From positions 38,493,247-38,557,246 of the forward strand of contig NC_079488.1 of assembly GCF_020520425.1 (NCBI RefSeq): DNA of 64,000 nucleotides, written 5' to 3'. The notes beneath the pieces were generated by a model that was not told the origin of the DNA, ran no database searches, and saw only the letters and a program-made list of their open reading frames with translations. The position numbers and the translations under genes are program-made. The stretch is from Spinacia oleracea (taxonomy: Eukaryota > Streptophyta > Magnoliopsida > Caryophyllales > Amaranthaceae). Below are positions 34,855 through 45,050 of the stretch, piece after piece (position 1 is the stretch's first letter; each line of letters opens with the position of its first letter).

Positions 34855-34872
34855 TCCCCATAGACGGCGCCA
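34855..34872 (-). other. Primer-binding site of gypsy E
   Basis: The minus strand reads TGGCGCCGTCTATGGGGA, two bases inside the LTR. TGGCGCCGTC wording is typical of Tat-type gypsy primer sites. Confidence 0.75.
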
Positions 34873-34874
34873 AA

Positions 34875-35373
34875 TGTTGTGGGATCTTTTACGGTGATGA
34901 CGTGTCACGCGTTCCTCGGAGGTATCAAGTATGACCTGGCACGAACTTCTGACAACCTGCAAAACAAGAATATTCCCGTAGGAATATTCCCTCCGATGCT
35001 TAAGTAAGTATATGCTAGAGAGAGAAATAATTTATAGAGAGAGGGTAGAGCAAAGTTAATGCTAAGTTGGTGTGAATGAATTGATTGCCCTCTTACCTTG
35101 GGATCTGAGCCTTTTATAGGGCTAGGGTTTCTTGGGAAGTGATCCCTCATCCCTATCAGTGTGCTCCATAGGATTTGGGGGACATGTGTCCTTCTGTCAA
35201 TGACCTTATAGCAAGTTGGGCCAGAGATCATGGGTTTCCTTAACTAAGGCCGTGCCTTTATTTTATCTGAACACCAAGGTCCAAGTCTGCTTCTTGGGCT
35301 TGGGCCATGTATTCATTGGCCTAGTTATCTTGACTTCCTTGGGCTTTAAGGTGCAACTATTAAGCCCACATCA
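34875..35373 (-). repeat. LTR shared by gypsy E (5') and gypsy F (3')
   Basis: 499 bp with TG...CA termini. On its left is the primer-binding site of E, and on its right the polypurine tract of F (AGGGGCAAA on the minus strand). A minus-strand TATA box lies at 35112-35118. Confidence 0.9.
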
Positions 35374-35395
35374 TTTGCCCCTCATGAGGAGTGAA
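35374..35395 (-). other. Polypurine tract of gypsy F
   Basis: On the minus strand CTCATGAGGGGCAAA is purine-rich and ends exactly at the 3' LTR. Confidence 0.7.
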
Positions 35396-35475
35396 AACAG
35401 ACGTTAGTTTTCACTACTCTTGGATTGTTCAATGGGATGATGACGCGTGGCAGGGGTAATCATTTCTTACCCCTC

Positions 35476-35483
35476 TATAAATA
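35476..35483 (+). promoter_or_regulatory. TATA box of the gypsy F antisense gene
   Basis: TATAAATA on the plus strand, about 100 bp outside the 3' LTR and about 360 bp before the ATG. A leader intron follows: donor GTAATG at 35661, acceptor GTGCAG ending at 35829. The gene therefore appears to have its own promoter, separate from the LTR. Confidence 0.6.
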
Positions 35484-35835
35484 AGTGGCCATTTTGAGTG
35501 ACTTTCCCCCTCATTTCTAGTGATCATTTGAGAGCTATAGGAGAAGGCGATTTCGGCGTCTAATATCCACCGAAATCCACTGTAGCGCCGCCACAATCTT
35601 CAAAGCCCTGTTCTTGCAGTTCTTCATCAAGTTTCTTCAAAAACTCTCTTTGATCTATCAGGTAATGCTTTCTTTTGGAAAAATTTGTTTGTTGATTTTG
35701 ATCCTTCCCAATTCTCTTTTCTTAATTATGCGAGGGTTTCGTCAAACTGAGGGAGTCAACCTGCCCTTTTGACGCCTTCTCTTTTCAAGTAATGCCCCTG
35801 GTCTTGAGCCAAGTCTTCAGCCTGTGCAGGGTTTC

Positions 35836-37984
35836 ATGGCGCGAATAGAAGACGAAGAGAAATTCGAAGGGGAATCTTCTTCTCCCATGGAGGAGGACGT
35901 CCCCTCAAACGAGCGCGCCGATGTCGCGCCGGCGAGCACGTCAGATGGGGAGGAAGGTCACCTTCACCCCAGCACGATCTTCCCACTTCAGCCGTGGCTG
36001 ACTTTCCTCACCATCCAGGGGAAGGATTATGAGAAGTCTCTGAATCTAGGTTCTGAGTATAAGTTTTGCATGGCGGCTGGTATGGACTGCATCAGCTTTG
36101 GACTAGTGGAAGGGGAATTTGCCGTATACAGCTCATTTCTAAAGCTCGGCATGAGATTCCCTCCTCACCCCTTTGTGGTGGAATTGCTGGACGGCTTCAA
36201 CATTGGTCTGAACCAAATGTCCCCCAATTCTTGGGCTGTTGTGTTCGGTTATATCGCCCGTTGTGAGCTCGAAGGTATTACTCCCTCCTTTCCAGCGTTC
36301 CTGAGGATTGCCTTCATGTCCCAAGTTTCCAAAGCTGCCGCGGGTTGGCTAATTCTTACGTACAAGGGAGCTTATCGGACGGTGATGGGCAAGGCGTCCA
36401 AGTGGCAGCACTGGAGAAAGAAGTGGGTGGTTATCAAAACCACCAATTTGGAGATGTGCGAGCGGATGAGACGTTGGACTCTTAAGCCCAATTTTGTTGG
36501 AAAGGGCGGCTCTTTCCCTCCGGTCTCCGCCGCCCTCTGGAAACGGGTCTCGTATTTGTTCAAGGCCAAGCCGCTCATAGTTAAGGACAAGACGGCCTAC
36601 ATACCCGAGTGGTGGCTGCCTCATTTGGATCAATTGGCCGATCCCGTTTTCCTCTCGGCTGTGGGCTTGTGTCCGTATATGCCGAGAGGTAATGTATCTA
36701 TACCTCAAATCTTTCACTGTTTTATCAAAACTTTACTAATGTCTTTATTTGTTTTCAGACGAGGCCATGGACAAGCTGGACGATGCTTCCAAAGGCCGAG
36801 TAGATATGTCGTCCTGGCTGGCAAAGGTACTGGAAGCCAGCACCTTTAAGGCTTGGCAGCGTCAGCAGGCGGCCGAGCAAGCCGTCCCAGAGCAGATGGC
36901 TCCCCCTCCTGCTGCTGAGGAGAAGGTATTGTTCAAGCCTTCCTATGTAATTTCCATTGATGTTTGCAACTTATATGTTTTTGTTTCTTCAGAGTTCGAG
37001 GAAGGCGGTCACGGACGCGGCACCTTCTTCCAAGCGCAGGGCTGGCGGCACAGGGAAACCCGTCTTCAAGTCAACGGCTTTGAAGGCTCCTAAGGTGTTT
37101 GCCGTCCCTAAGACTGCATCCGCTTCTCCTAGCTCTCGGAAAGCTGGAGCGACGGTCGATCCTCTTACGGGGATTGCTGAAGCCGTCCGCCGGAATATTC
37201 CCCTGAAGGCGGCGGAAAGAGCTAGAAATTATGGCGGTAAGTTTTACTCCAACATCGTAACCACCTGCCGTTCCTCGTCTAGCAGTTCTATAGTCTCTCC
37301 CAGGGATTCTAAGGCCGTTGTTTTTCCCATAGAAATACTCGACCCTCAGAAAGACACTGATGCTGAATTGGATCAGATCCCTTCTTCAGACGGGTTCAAC
37401 TCTCATGACCGAAGGAGGATAATGACGTTGATGCGCAATGCCATTCCTCCCAAGTATGCTGAGACCCTTCCTGAGGCGGCCGAGAATATGCTTGCCGCTA
37501 TGCAGTCCTCGGCACTAGATGTGAGTTTCATTATGCCTTTATTATTTACATATTCTTGTTTCTCTTGTTTTTTACTCTTGCTGTTTTTGTGCAGATGTTC
37601 ATTCTGCTGGACTCGCTAAAGAAGTGGCGCACTGTTTTGGTGCATGAAGAGGCTCGACACCATCTTCTGGCCAGTCAGTGTGGTGATCAGCATTTTGCTG
37701 AGCTGGAGAAACTTTGTTTTGACAGGCGGGAGGAGATTGACGCTGTGACCAATTCCCTGACCTCCCAACGTGCTGAGAACGCGGGCCGCCTTCTGCAAAT
37801 TGATCAGAACTTTTCTCAAATGGAGGACCTTTCTGAGAAAATTAAGGAGAAGGAAGCTGAGTTTTCTCGTCTTGAGGCTCAGTTTAAGGAGTTGGAGGCC
37901 CAGCTGGAGGCGGCTCGCAAGGAGGTTGCCTCGTCAAAGAGTGTTCTCGACCAGTTGTCCCTGCTAGGTGAGAAATCAACTTGA
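35836..37984 (+). CDS. Antisense gene of Tat-type gypsy F, putative gypsy-type Transposase_28-like protein
   Basis: Four coding exons join through GT-AG introns: 35836-36688, 36759-36925, 36993-37520 and 37595-37984. The start is acidic (EDEEKFEGESSSPMEED). Next is a conserved block (MRFPPHPFVVELLDGFNIG, LNQMSPNSW, GITPSFPAFLRI, GWLILTYKG) with the wording of the PF04195 'putative gypsy type transposon' family. The middle is basic and Ser-rich. The end is a long coiled coil (about residues 535-645). Antisense genes of this kind are known between pol and the 3' LTR of some Tat elements; their function is unknown. An in-frame TGA at 37982-37984 ends the protein, but coding-like sequence continues in frame to TAG at 38108-38110 (FSWFEKFLTYQIEVEKAQKE), so the last 41 residues seem to have been cut off. 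The gene is convergent with pol. Confidence 0.75.
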
Positions 37985-38110
37985 AGGGGCATGGAGCTTG
38001 CATGGAATGCCGAATTTGCCAATGAACGTCCCTTCAGCTGGTTCGAGAAGTTCCTCACCTATCAGATTGAGGTGGAGAAGGCTCAGAAGGAAGGACGCAC
38101 TCCTCCTTAG

Positions 38111-38570
38111 TTTGTTCCCAACGAGGACGATGAATGAGGGCTTCTAGGCACCCTATATTTATTTTGGGCTTGTCTTAGTGACGCCTTGCTTAGTGGCACT
38201 ATGTGCATAATTTTGTAATTATGACTAATTTTTTGGAATGACTTGGCATCTTTTGAACGTTTTTATTGCTCTTTAGCTTTTGTCATCTGTTTATTTGTGA
38301 TTGATTCTACGATTATATCTGACGCCCCTAAATTGAGACGTCAGATGCCTGCCTTGGTCTTTTTGCCGAGGTCTTTAGCTACTTTATATAGCTATTTTAG
38401 AAATGTGTGACCCCTGTGTTCTAGGTGATCAGCCTAGTGAGGGTGCTACTCTGGGCCACTTCTTAGGCCTTTAGACGACTAGTCTTTATTTCTTGGGAGA
38501 ACGTCAGTTTGCATTTCTCCAAGAAATTTGGTAACATATTTGTCATAAAGATTTCCCAGCAAGGCCGGCT
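38111..38570 (+). other. 3' flank of the antisense gene, before copia B
   Basis: T-rich, noncoding and probably the 3' UTR and terminator of the antisense gene. It ends in CGGCT (38566-38570), the left target duplication of copia B. Confidence 0.55.
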
Positions 38571-40007
38571 TGTTAGGTTATGATACATATGACAATTCAT
38601 AAATCATGCGGAAACAACCATTAAGCCAGGAATACATATTATTTACACATAATCATTTAGCATAGTTTAGATGCATACTCTTTGTTGCGTGCCTTCCCTA
38701 GCTGCGCCCGAACCGAACAAGAACAAGTCTTAAGGACTCCAAGTGTCGTCCCTCCGTAGATAGTCCACAGCACGTCCGGATCCGCCTTAAGATTGACCAA
38801 CTAGAATCGCCCCTAAGGTACTATAAATTTTCGGCACTTTTGAGCAAGATGTGTGACTGAATTCTTCTCTCAAACACTCACTTTGAATACTTGAATAACT
38901 CGTTATAAATTGTGAACCCAGGCCACATATTTATAGGGGTATGGAAAGAGAATTGGAATCCTATTAGGATACGAATTAATTAAATTAGAATTATAATAAA
39001 ACTCTTATTTAATTAATTTATCAAATAGAATTAGGAATTTAATCATTAAACGAATTCTGCACGTTTTAGGTTTCGTATGCGAACACAAACACTTACGCGA
39101 GCATGACCCGCAAGCGTGCAGGCCATGCCCGCGCACAGCCCACACGGCCGCACGGCCCACGCGAGCTACAAGCCCACGCGAGCTGCAGCAATGCTCGCAG
39201 CCCACTGCTCGTAGCTGCGCGCGCTGCGCGCGCTGTGCGCGCTGCCACGGCCTGCTGGGCCTGGCGTGGCCTTGGCTGTTCGTGTGGCGCGCTTGGCTTG
39301 CTGGGCGATGGCCTGGCTTCGTGCTGGGCCCTCGTCCGGCAGGCCTCGTCCGATGCTTATTCGTACGATACGCTTCCGATTAAATTCCCGATTCCGGAAT
39401 ATATTTCCGATACGAACAATATTTAATATTTTCGATTCCGGAATTAATTTCCGTTTCTAATAAATATTTAATATTTCCGTTTCCGGAATTATTTTCCGAT
39501 TCCGATAATATTTTCGATTCTGACAATATTTCCGTTTCCGGCAATATTTCCGATTCCGGCAATATTTCCATTTCCGATAATATTTCCCGATACGTACCAT
39601 GTTTACGTTTCCGGCAACATCTACGACTTGGATAATATTTATATTTCCGATACGATCCATATTTCCGTTTCTGGCAATATCATCGTTTCCGGAGTATTCA
39701 TTTCTTGCCTGTGACGATCTCAGCTCCCACTGAAACCAAGATCCGTCGATTCCGAATATCCATACATGGAGTATTTAATGCCATTAAATACTTGATCCGT
39801 TTACGTACTATTTGTGTGACCCTACGGGTTCAGTCAAGAGTAAGCTGTGGATTAATATCATTAATTCCACTTGAACTGAAGCGGCCTCTAGCTAGGCATT
39901 CAGCTCACTTGATCTCACTGAATTATTAACTTGTTAATTAATACTGAACCGCATTTATTAGACTTAACATAGAATGCATACTTGGACCAAGGGCATTATT
40001 TCCTTCA
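38571..40007 (-). repeat. 3' LTR of copia B (1437 bp)
   Basis: TGTTAGG...CCTTCA in plus orientation. It lacks an 18-bp GC-rich unit (CCTTGCGCTGGGCCTGG region) that is present in the 5' LTR. The TTCCG array lies at about 39376-39700. Confidence 0.93.
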
Positions 40008-40020
40008 GTCTCCCACTTGT
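40008..40020 (-). other. Polypurine tract of copia B
   Basis: Same AAGTGGGAGAC tract (minus strand) as in element A, next to the 3' LTR. Confidence 0.8.
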
Positions 40021-40872
40021 CCTTAGGGACAAGTGTGCATTTCCTAATTCCTTTGTCGCTCGATGCTTGCTCTTGAACATAAGGTAAGAGTTGTCATCCT
40101 TATTATGTCCAGAGGTGTTCCTCGGTTTCAGAGTTCAACTGATCAAATAAACAGATAATCATAGCCTATGATTGATCCGAGCACGGCCATGCATTTCACA
40201 GTTTCTAGCTCTCCTAGTGGCCTTGTACAACTTTTAAGCATCTCATCCCGATTTATGGGAGGACAATCCCAATCTTGTGATCTTGAGATTAGACTTCGTT
40301 TGATAGGTGATTACCTGAGCGTTGCCTTTATAGCCTCCTTTTACGGTGCGACGGTTGGTCAACGTCAAAGCAACCAGTTCTCAAACAAGTAATCTCAAAT
40401 CACTCAGGTATTGAGGATTTAGTGTCTAATAATTTTAATGAAATTTACTTATGACAGATTTTCATCTCTTACAGTAAAGTTTCATAGGTCTTGTCCGATA
40501 CTAGTCTTCCCAAAGTAAGTATCTATGCAAATGATTATGACATTGCCATGTCCACATAATTCAAGAAACAGAACTACTAGTCATCTTGCATTCTAATCGT
40601 CTAACGTTTTCTATGCGTCCAATTTCATAGAAAACTCCGACTAGGGACCATTTTCAACCTTTGACATTCAAGTTCACTTGATAGACATTTCTTAGTCACA
40701 GGACTGGTCCTGACAGTCTATCTTGAATATATCGTCAAATTGAAGGGACTCATCATTTAATAAACCACAAATTAAATGGAAAAATGAATTCTTTTCATTT
40801 ATTGTGAATGATTAACCAATAATGTTTTACAAAGATTTAAACTCTAAAACTTTAAAACATTAAACAGGGATA
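40021..40872 (-). other. 3' untranslated region of copia B
   Basis: Noncoding sequence between pol and the polypurine tract. It is very similar to 901-1650 of element A and 61127-61978 of element D. The plus-strand frame at 40168-40392 is a shadow that recurs in all three copies because the DNA is conserved. Confidence 0.7.
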
Positions 40873-43474
40873 TCAAAGCCATTCTCCAATATGCTTGATT
40901 CCCATAGCTGTAGTGTGCGAGTTGTGCTTCGCCTGCGGCAGAGGTTTAGTCAATGGATCTGATATGTTGTCATCAGTTCCAATCTTGTTTATCTCGACTT
41001 CTTTTCTTTCAACGAACTCTCGTAGAAGGTGAAATCTACGAAGTACATGCTTGACTCTCTGGTGGTGTCTAGGCTCCTTTGCCTGTGCAATAGCTCCGTT
41101 ATTATCACAATACAGGGCTATTGGTCCTTTAATGGAGGGGACTACACCGAGTTCACCTATGAACTTCCTTAGCCATATAGCTTCCTTTGCTGCTTCATGT
41201 GCAGCAATGTACTCCGCTTCAGTTGTAGAATCCGCAATGGTGCTTTGCTTAGCACTTTTCCAGCTTACTGCTCCTCCGTTGAGGAAGAAGACAAACCCAG
41301 ACTGTGATCTGAAATCATCTTTGTCGGTTTGGAAACTTGCGTCCGTATAGCCTTTAACAATTAATTCATCATCTCCACCATAGACTAGGAAGTCATCTTT
41401 GTGCCTTTTCAGGTACTTCAGAATGTTCTTGGCAGCAGTCCAATGCGCCTCTCCTGGGTCTGACTGGTATCTGCTCGTAGCACTGAGTGCGTACGCAACA
41501 TCCGGGCGTGTACATATCATAGCATACATTATTGAACCAATCAATGATGCATATGGAATCCCATTCATTCGTCTACGCTCATCAAGTGTTTTTGGGCACT
41601 GAGTCTTGCTTAGAGTCATTCCATGAGACATGGGTAGGTAGCCTCGCTTGGAGTCCGCCATCTTGAACCTATCAAGCACCTTATTGATATAAGTGCTTTG
41701 ACTAAGTCCAATCATCTTTTTAGATCTATCTCTGTAAATCTTGATGCCCAATATGTATTGTGCTTCTCCTAGATCTTTCATCGAAAAACATTTCCCAAGC
41801 CAAATCTTGACAGAGTTCAACATAGGAATGTCATTTCCGATAAGTAATATGTCGTCGACATATAATACTAGGAAAGCAATTTTGCTCCCACTGACCTTCT
41901 TGTATACACAAGATTCGTCCGCGTTCTTGATGAAACCAAAGTCACTGACTGCTTCATCAAAACGTATATTCCAGCTCCTGGATGCCTGCTTCAATCCGTA
42001 GATTGACTTCTTTATCTTGCATACCTTTTTAGCATTCTTTGGATCCTCAAAACCTTCAGGTTGTGTCATAAACACAGTTTCTGTTAAAACGCCGTTTAAG
42101 AAAGCAGTTTTGACATCCATCTGCCATATTTCGTAATCGTAATATGCAGCGATTGCTAACATTATCCGAATAGACTTTAGCATTGCAACTGGTGAAAAGG
42201 TTTCATCGTAATCCACACCGTGGACTTTCCTGTAACCTTTTGCAACCAATCTAGCTTTGAAAACTTCAAGTTTCCCATCCTTGTCCTTTTTCAGTTTGAA
42301 AACCCATTTGCTTCCAATGGCTTGGTAGCCATCTGGCAAATCGACCAAATCCCATACTTGGTTTTGAGACATGGAGTCTAATTCAGATTGCATGGCTTCT
42401 TGCCACTGCTTGGAGCTAGGGCTCGTCATAGCTTGTTTGTAAGTCGCAGGTTCATTACTTTCAAGTAATAGAACGTCATAGCTCTCGTTCGTCAAAATAC
42501 CTAAGTACCTTTCCGGTTGAGATCTATATCTTTGCGATCTACGCGGGGTAACATTTCTAGATTGACCATGATTCTCACCAGATTCTTCTAAAGATCTCTG
42601 AGTTTCATCCTGAATATCATCTTGAGCATTCTCTAGAGTTTGTTGTTCGACTCGAATTTCTTCGAGGTCTACTTTTCTCCCACTTGTCATTTTGGAAATG
42701 TGATCTTTCTCCAAAAAGACACCATCTCGAGCAACAAACACCTTGTTCTCAGATGTATTGTAGAAGTAATACCCCTTTGTTTCCTTTGGATAGCCCACAA
42801 GGATACATTTGTCAGATTTTGGATGAAGTTTGTTTGAAATTAATCGTTTGACGTATACTTCACATCCCCAAATCTTAAGAAAAGACACATTTGGAGGCTT
42901 TCCAAACCATAATTCGTATGGAGTCTTTTCGACAGCTTTAGACGGAGCTCTATTTATAGTGAGTGCAGCTGTATTTAGTGCATGTCCCCAAAATTCTAAT
43001 GGAAGTTCGGCATGACCCATCATTGACCTGACCATGTCTAGCAAGGTTCTGTTCCTCCGTTCCGACACACCGTTCCATTGTGGTGTTCCAGGAGGAGTCA
43101 ATTATGATAGAATTCCACATTCTTTCAGATGGTCGTCAAATTCATAGCTCAGATATTCACCGCCTCTATCAGACCGCAGTGCCTTAATCTTCTTGCCTAA
43201 TTGATTCTCTACTTCACTCTGAAATTCCTTGAATTTGTCAAAGGATTCAGACTTATGCTTCATTAGGTAGACATAACCATATCTACTGAAGTCATCAGTG
43301 AAAGTGATAAAGTAGCTGAAACCACCTCTAGCATTTGTACTCATTGGTCCACATACATCTGTATGGATTAAACCCAATAGTTCATTTGCTCTTTCTCCAA
43401 CTTTAGAGAAAGGTTGCTTTGTCATTTTGCCAAGTAAACATGATTCGCATTTACCATAGTCCTCTAAGTAAACA
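40873..43474 (-). pseudogene. Copia B pol: integrase, reverse transcriptase, RNase H, with one stop
   Basis: Polyprotein for copia replication. Minus-strand order: pre-integrase tail and integrase core ([29 protein letters not shown]), a TAA stop at 43102-43104 where element-type wording has CAA, then the second half of integrase (GTPQWNGVSERRNRTLLDM), the linker, RT (RLVAKGYRKVHGVDYDETFSP, YGLKQASRSWN, catalytic YVDD) and RNase H (YTDASFQTD, STTEAEYIA, ADD-type residues), ending at 40873. The open frame after the stop is 742 residues. Gag, protease and the integrase start are deleted. The rest is nearly identical to element D. Confidence 0.93.
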
Positions 43475-43475
43475 T

Positions 43476-43489
43476 GGCTCGTGATACCA
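43476..43489 (-). other. Primer-binding site of copia B
   Basis: TGGTATCACGAGCC on the minus strand, one base inside the 5' LTR. It is identical to the site in element A, with the same extra C relative to initiator tRNA-Met. Confidence 0.88.
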
Positions 43490-43490
43490 C

Positions 43491-44944
43491 TGTTAGGTTA
43501 TGATACATATGACAATTCATAAATCATGCGGAAACAACCATTAAGCCAGGAATACATATTATTTACACATAATCATTTAGCATAGTTTAGATGCATACTC
43601 TTTGTTGCGTGCCTTCCCTAGCTGCGCCCGAACCGAACAAGAACAAGTCTTTAGGACTCCAAGTGTCGTCCCTCCGTAGATAGTCCACAGCACGTCCGGA
43701 TCCGCCTTAAGATTGACCAACTAGAATCGCCCCTAAGGTACTATAAATTTTCGGCACTTTTGAGCAAGATGTGTGACTGAATTTTTCTCTCAAAAACTCA
43801 CTTTGAATACTTGAATAACTCGTTATAAATTGTGAACCCAGGCCACATATTTATAGGGGTATGGAAAGAGAATTGGAATCCTATTAGGATACGAATTAAT
43901 TAAATTAGAATTATAATAAAACTCTTATTTAATTAATTTATCAAATAGAATTAGGAATTTAATCATTAAACGAATTCTGCACGTTTTAGGTTTCGTATGC
44001 GAACACAAACACTTACGCGAGCATGACCCGCAAGCGTGCAGGCCATGCCCGCGCACAGCCCACACGGCCGCACGGCCCACGCGAGCTACAAGCCCACGCG
44101 AGCTGCAGCAATGCTCGCAGCCCACTGCTCGTAGCTGCGCGCGCTGCGCGCGCTGTGCGCGCTGCCACGGCCTGCTGGGCCTGGCCTTGCGCTGGGCCTG
44201 GCGTGGCCTTGGTTGTTCGTGTGGCGCGCTTGGCTTGCTGGGCGATGGCCTGGCTTCGTGCTGGGCCCTCGTCCGGCTGGCCTCGTCCGATGCTTATTCG
44301 TACGATACGCTTCCGATTAAATTCCCGATTCCGGAATATATTTCCGATACGAACAATATTTAATATTTTCGATTCCGGAATTAATTTCCGTTTCGAACAA
44401 ATATTTAATATTTCCGTTTCCGGAATTATTTTCCGATTCCGATAATATTTCCGATTCTGACAATATTTCCGTTTCCGGCAATATTTCCGATTCCGGCAAT
44501 ATTTCCATTTCCGATAATATTTCCCGATACGTACCATGTTTCCGTTTCCGGCAACATCTACGACTTGGATAATATTTATATTTCCGATACGATCCATATT
44601 TCCGTTTCCGGCAATATCATCGTTTCCGGAGTATTCATTTCTTGCCTGTGACGATCTCAGCTCCCACTGAAACCAAGATCCGTCGATTCCGAATATCCAT
44701 AGTTGGAGTATTTAATGCCATTAAATACTTGATCCGTTTACGTACTATTTGTGTGACCCTACGGGTTCAGTCAAGAGTAAGCTGTGGATTAATATCATTA
44801 ATTCCACTTGAACTGAAGCGGCCTCTAGCTAGGCATTCAGCTCACTTGATCTCACTGAATTATTAACTTGTTAATTAATACTGAACCGCATTTATTAGAC
44901 TTAACATAGAATGCATACTTGGACCAAGGGCATTATTTCCTTCA
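43491..44944 (-). repeat. 5' LTR of copia B (1454 bp)
   Basis: Complete, TG...CA. The TATA box on the minus strand is at 43848-43855. The TTCCG array is at about 44310-44640 and the GC-rich block at 44030-44290. Confidence 0.93.
43848..43855 (-). promoter_or_regulatory. TATA box in copia B 5' LTR
   Basis: TATAAATA on the minus strand in CCCCTATAAATATGTGG. It would start the genomic RNA of the element. Confidence 0.65.
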
Positions 44945-44949
44945 CGGCT

Positions 44950-45050
44950 TGCAGGGAATTTTTCATTTAATGTTTAAAGCATGCTACATGGTGCGTCTAA
45001 GTTTTGGACGTCTTTACAAAACATATAATCAAGATAACATAAGTGTTAAT
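44950..45050 (-). other. Gypsy F 3' flank of pol
   Basis: Short noncoding stretch between the copia B target duplication and the end of gypsy pol. It continues gypsy F sequence from 38570. Confidence 0.6.

Larger units (their letters stand above)
32583..34874 (-). mobile_element. Tat-type gypsy element E, truncated internal region
   Basis: Minus-strand gag, protease and the first half of reverse transcriptase are nearly identical to element F (47471-49760). The copy stops abruptly inside the RT at about 32583, where AT-rich DNA begins. Its primer-binding site at 34855-34872 abuts the LTR at 34875-35373, so this LTR serves as the 5' LTR of E and the 3' LTR of F. The remaining RT, RNase H, integrase and 3' LTR of E are missing. 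Confidence 0.85.
38571..44944 (-). mobile_element. Ty1/copia retrotransposon B, internally deleted, complete ends
   Basis: Two LTRs (38571-40007 and 43491-44944) are flanked by a perfect 5-bp duplication CGGCT (38566-38570 and 44945-44949). The interior of 3483 bp has a polypurine tract, part of pol and a primer-binding site. Gag, protease and the first part of integrase are missing: the primer site is followed within a few bases by the CESCLLGKM segment before the integrase core. The LTRs differ by about a dozen substitutions and one 18-bp indel. It inserted into gypsy F between the converging ends of pol and the antisense gene. Confidence 0.95.

Noticed and set aside
32549..34874. Gypsy E as an independent complete element
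   Set aside because: It lacks the second half of pol and its 3' LTR, and its only LTR is shared with F.
41051..43015. Plus-strand frames opposite copia pol (also 61979-63943 region) and opposite gypsy pol
   Set aside because: They are antisense shadows of well-identified pol genes. None has domain wording.
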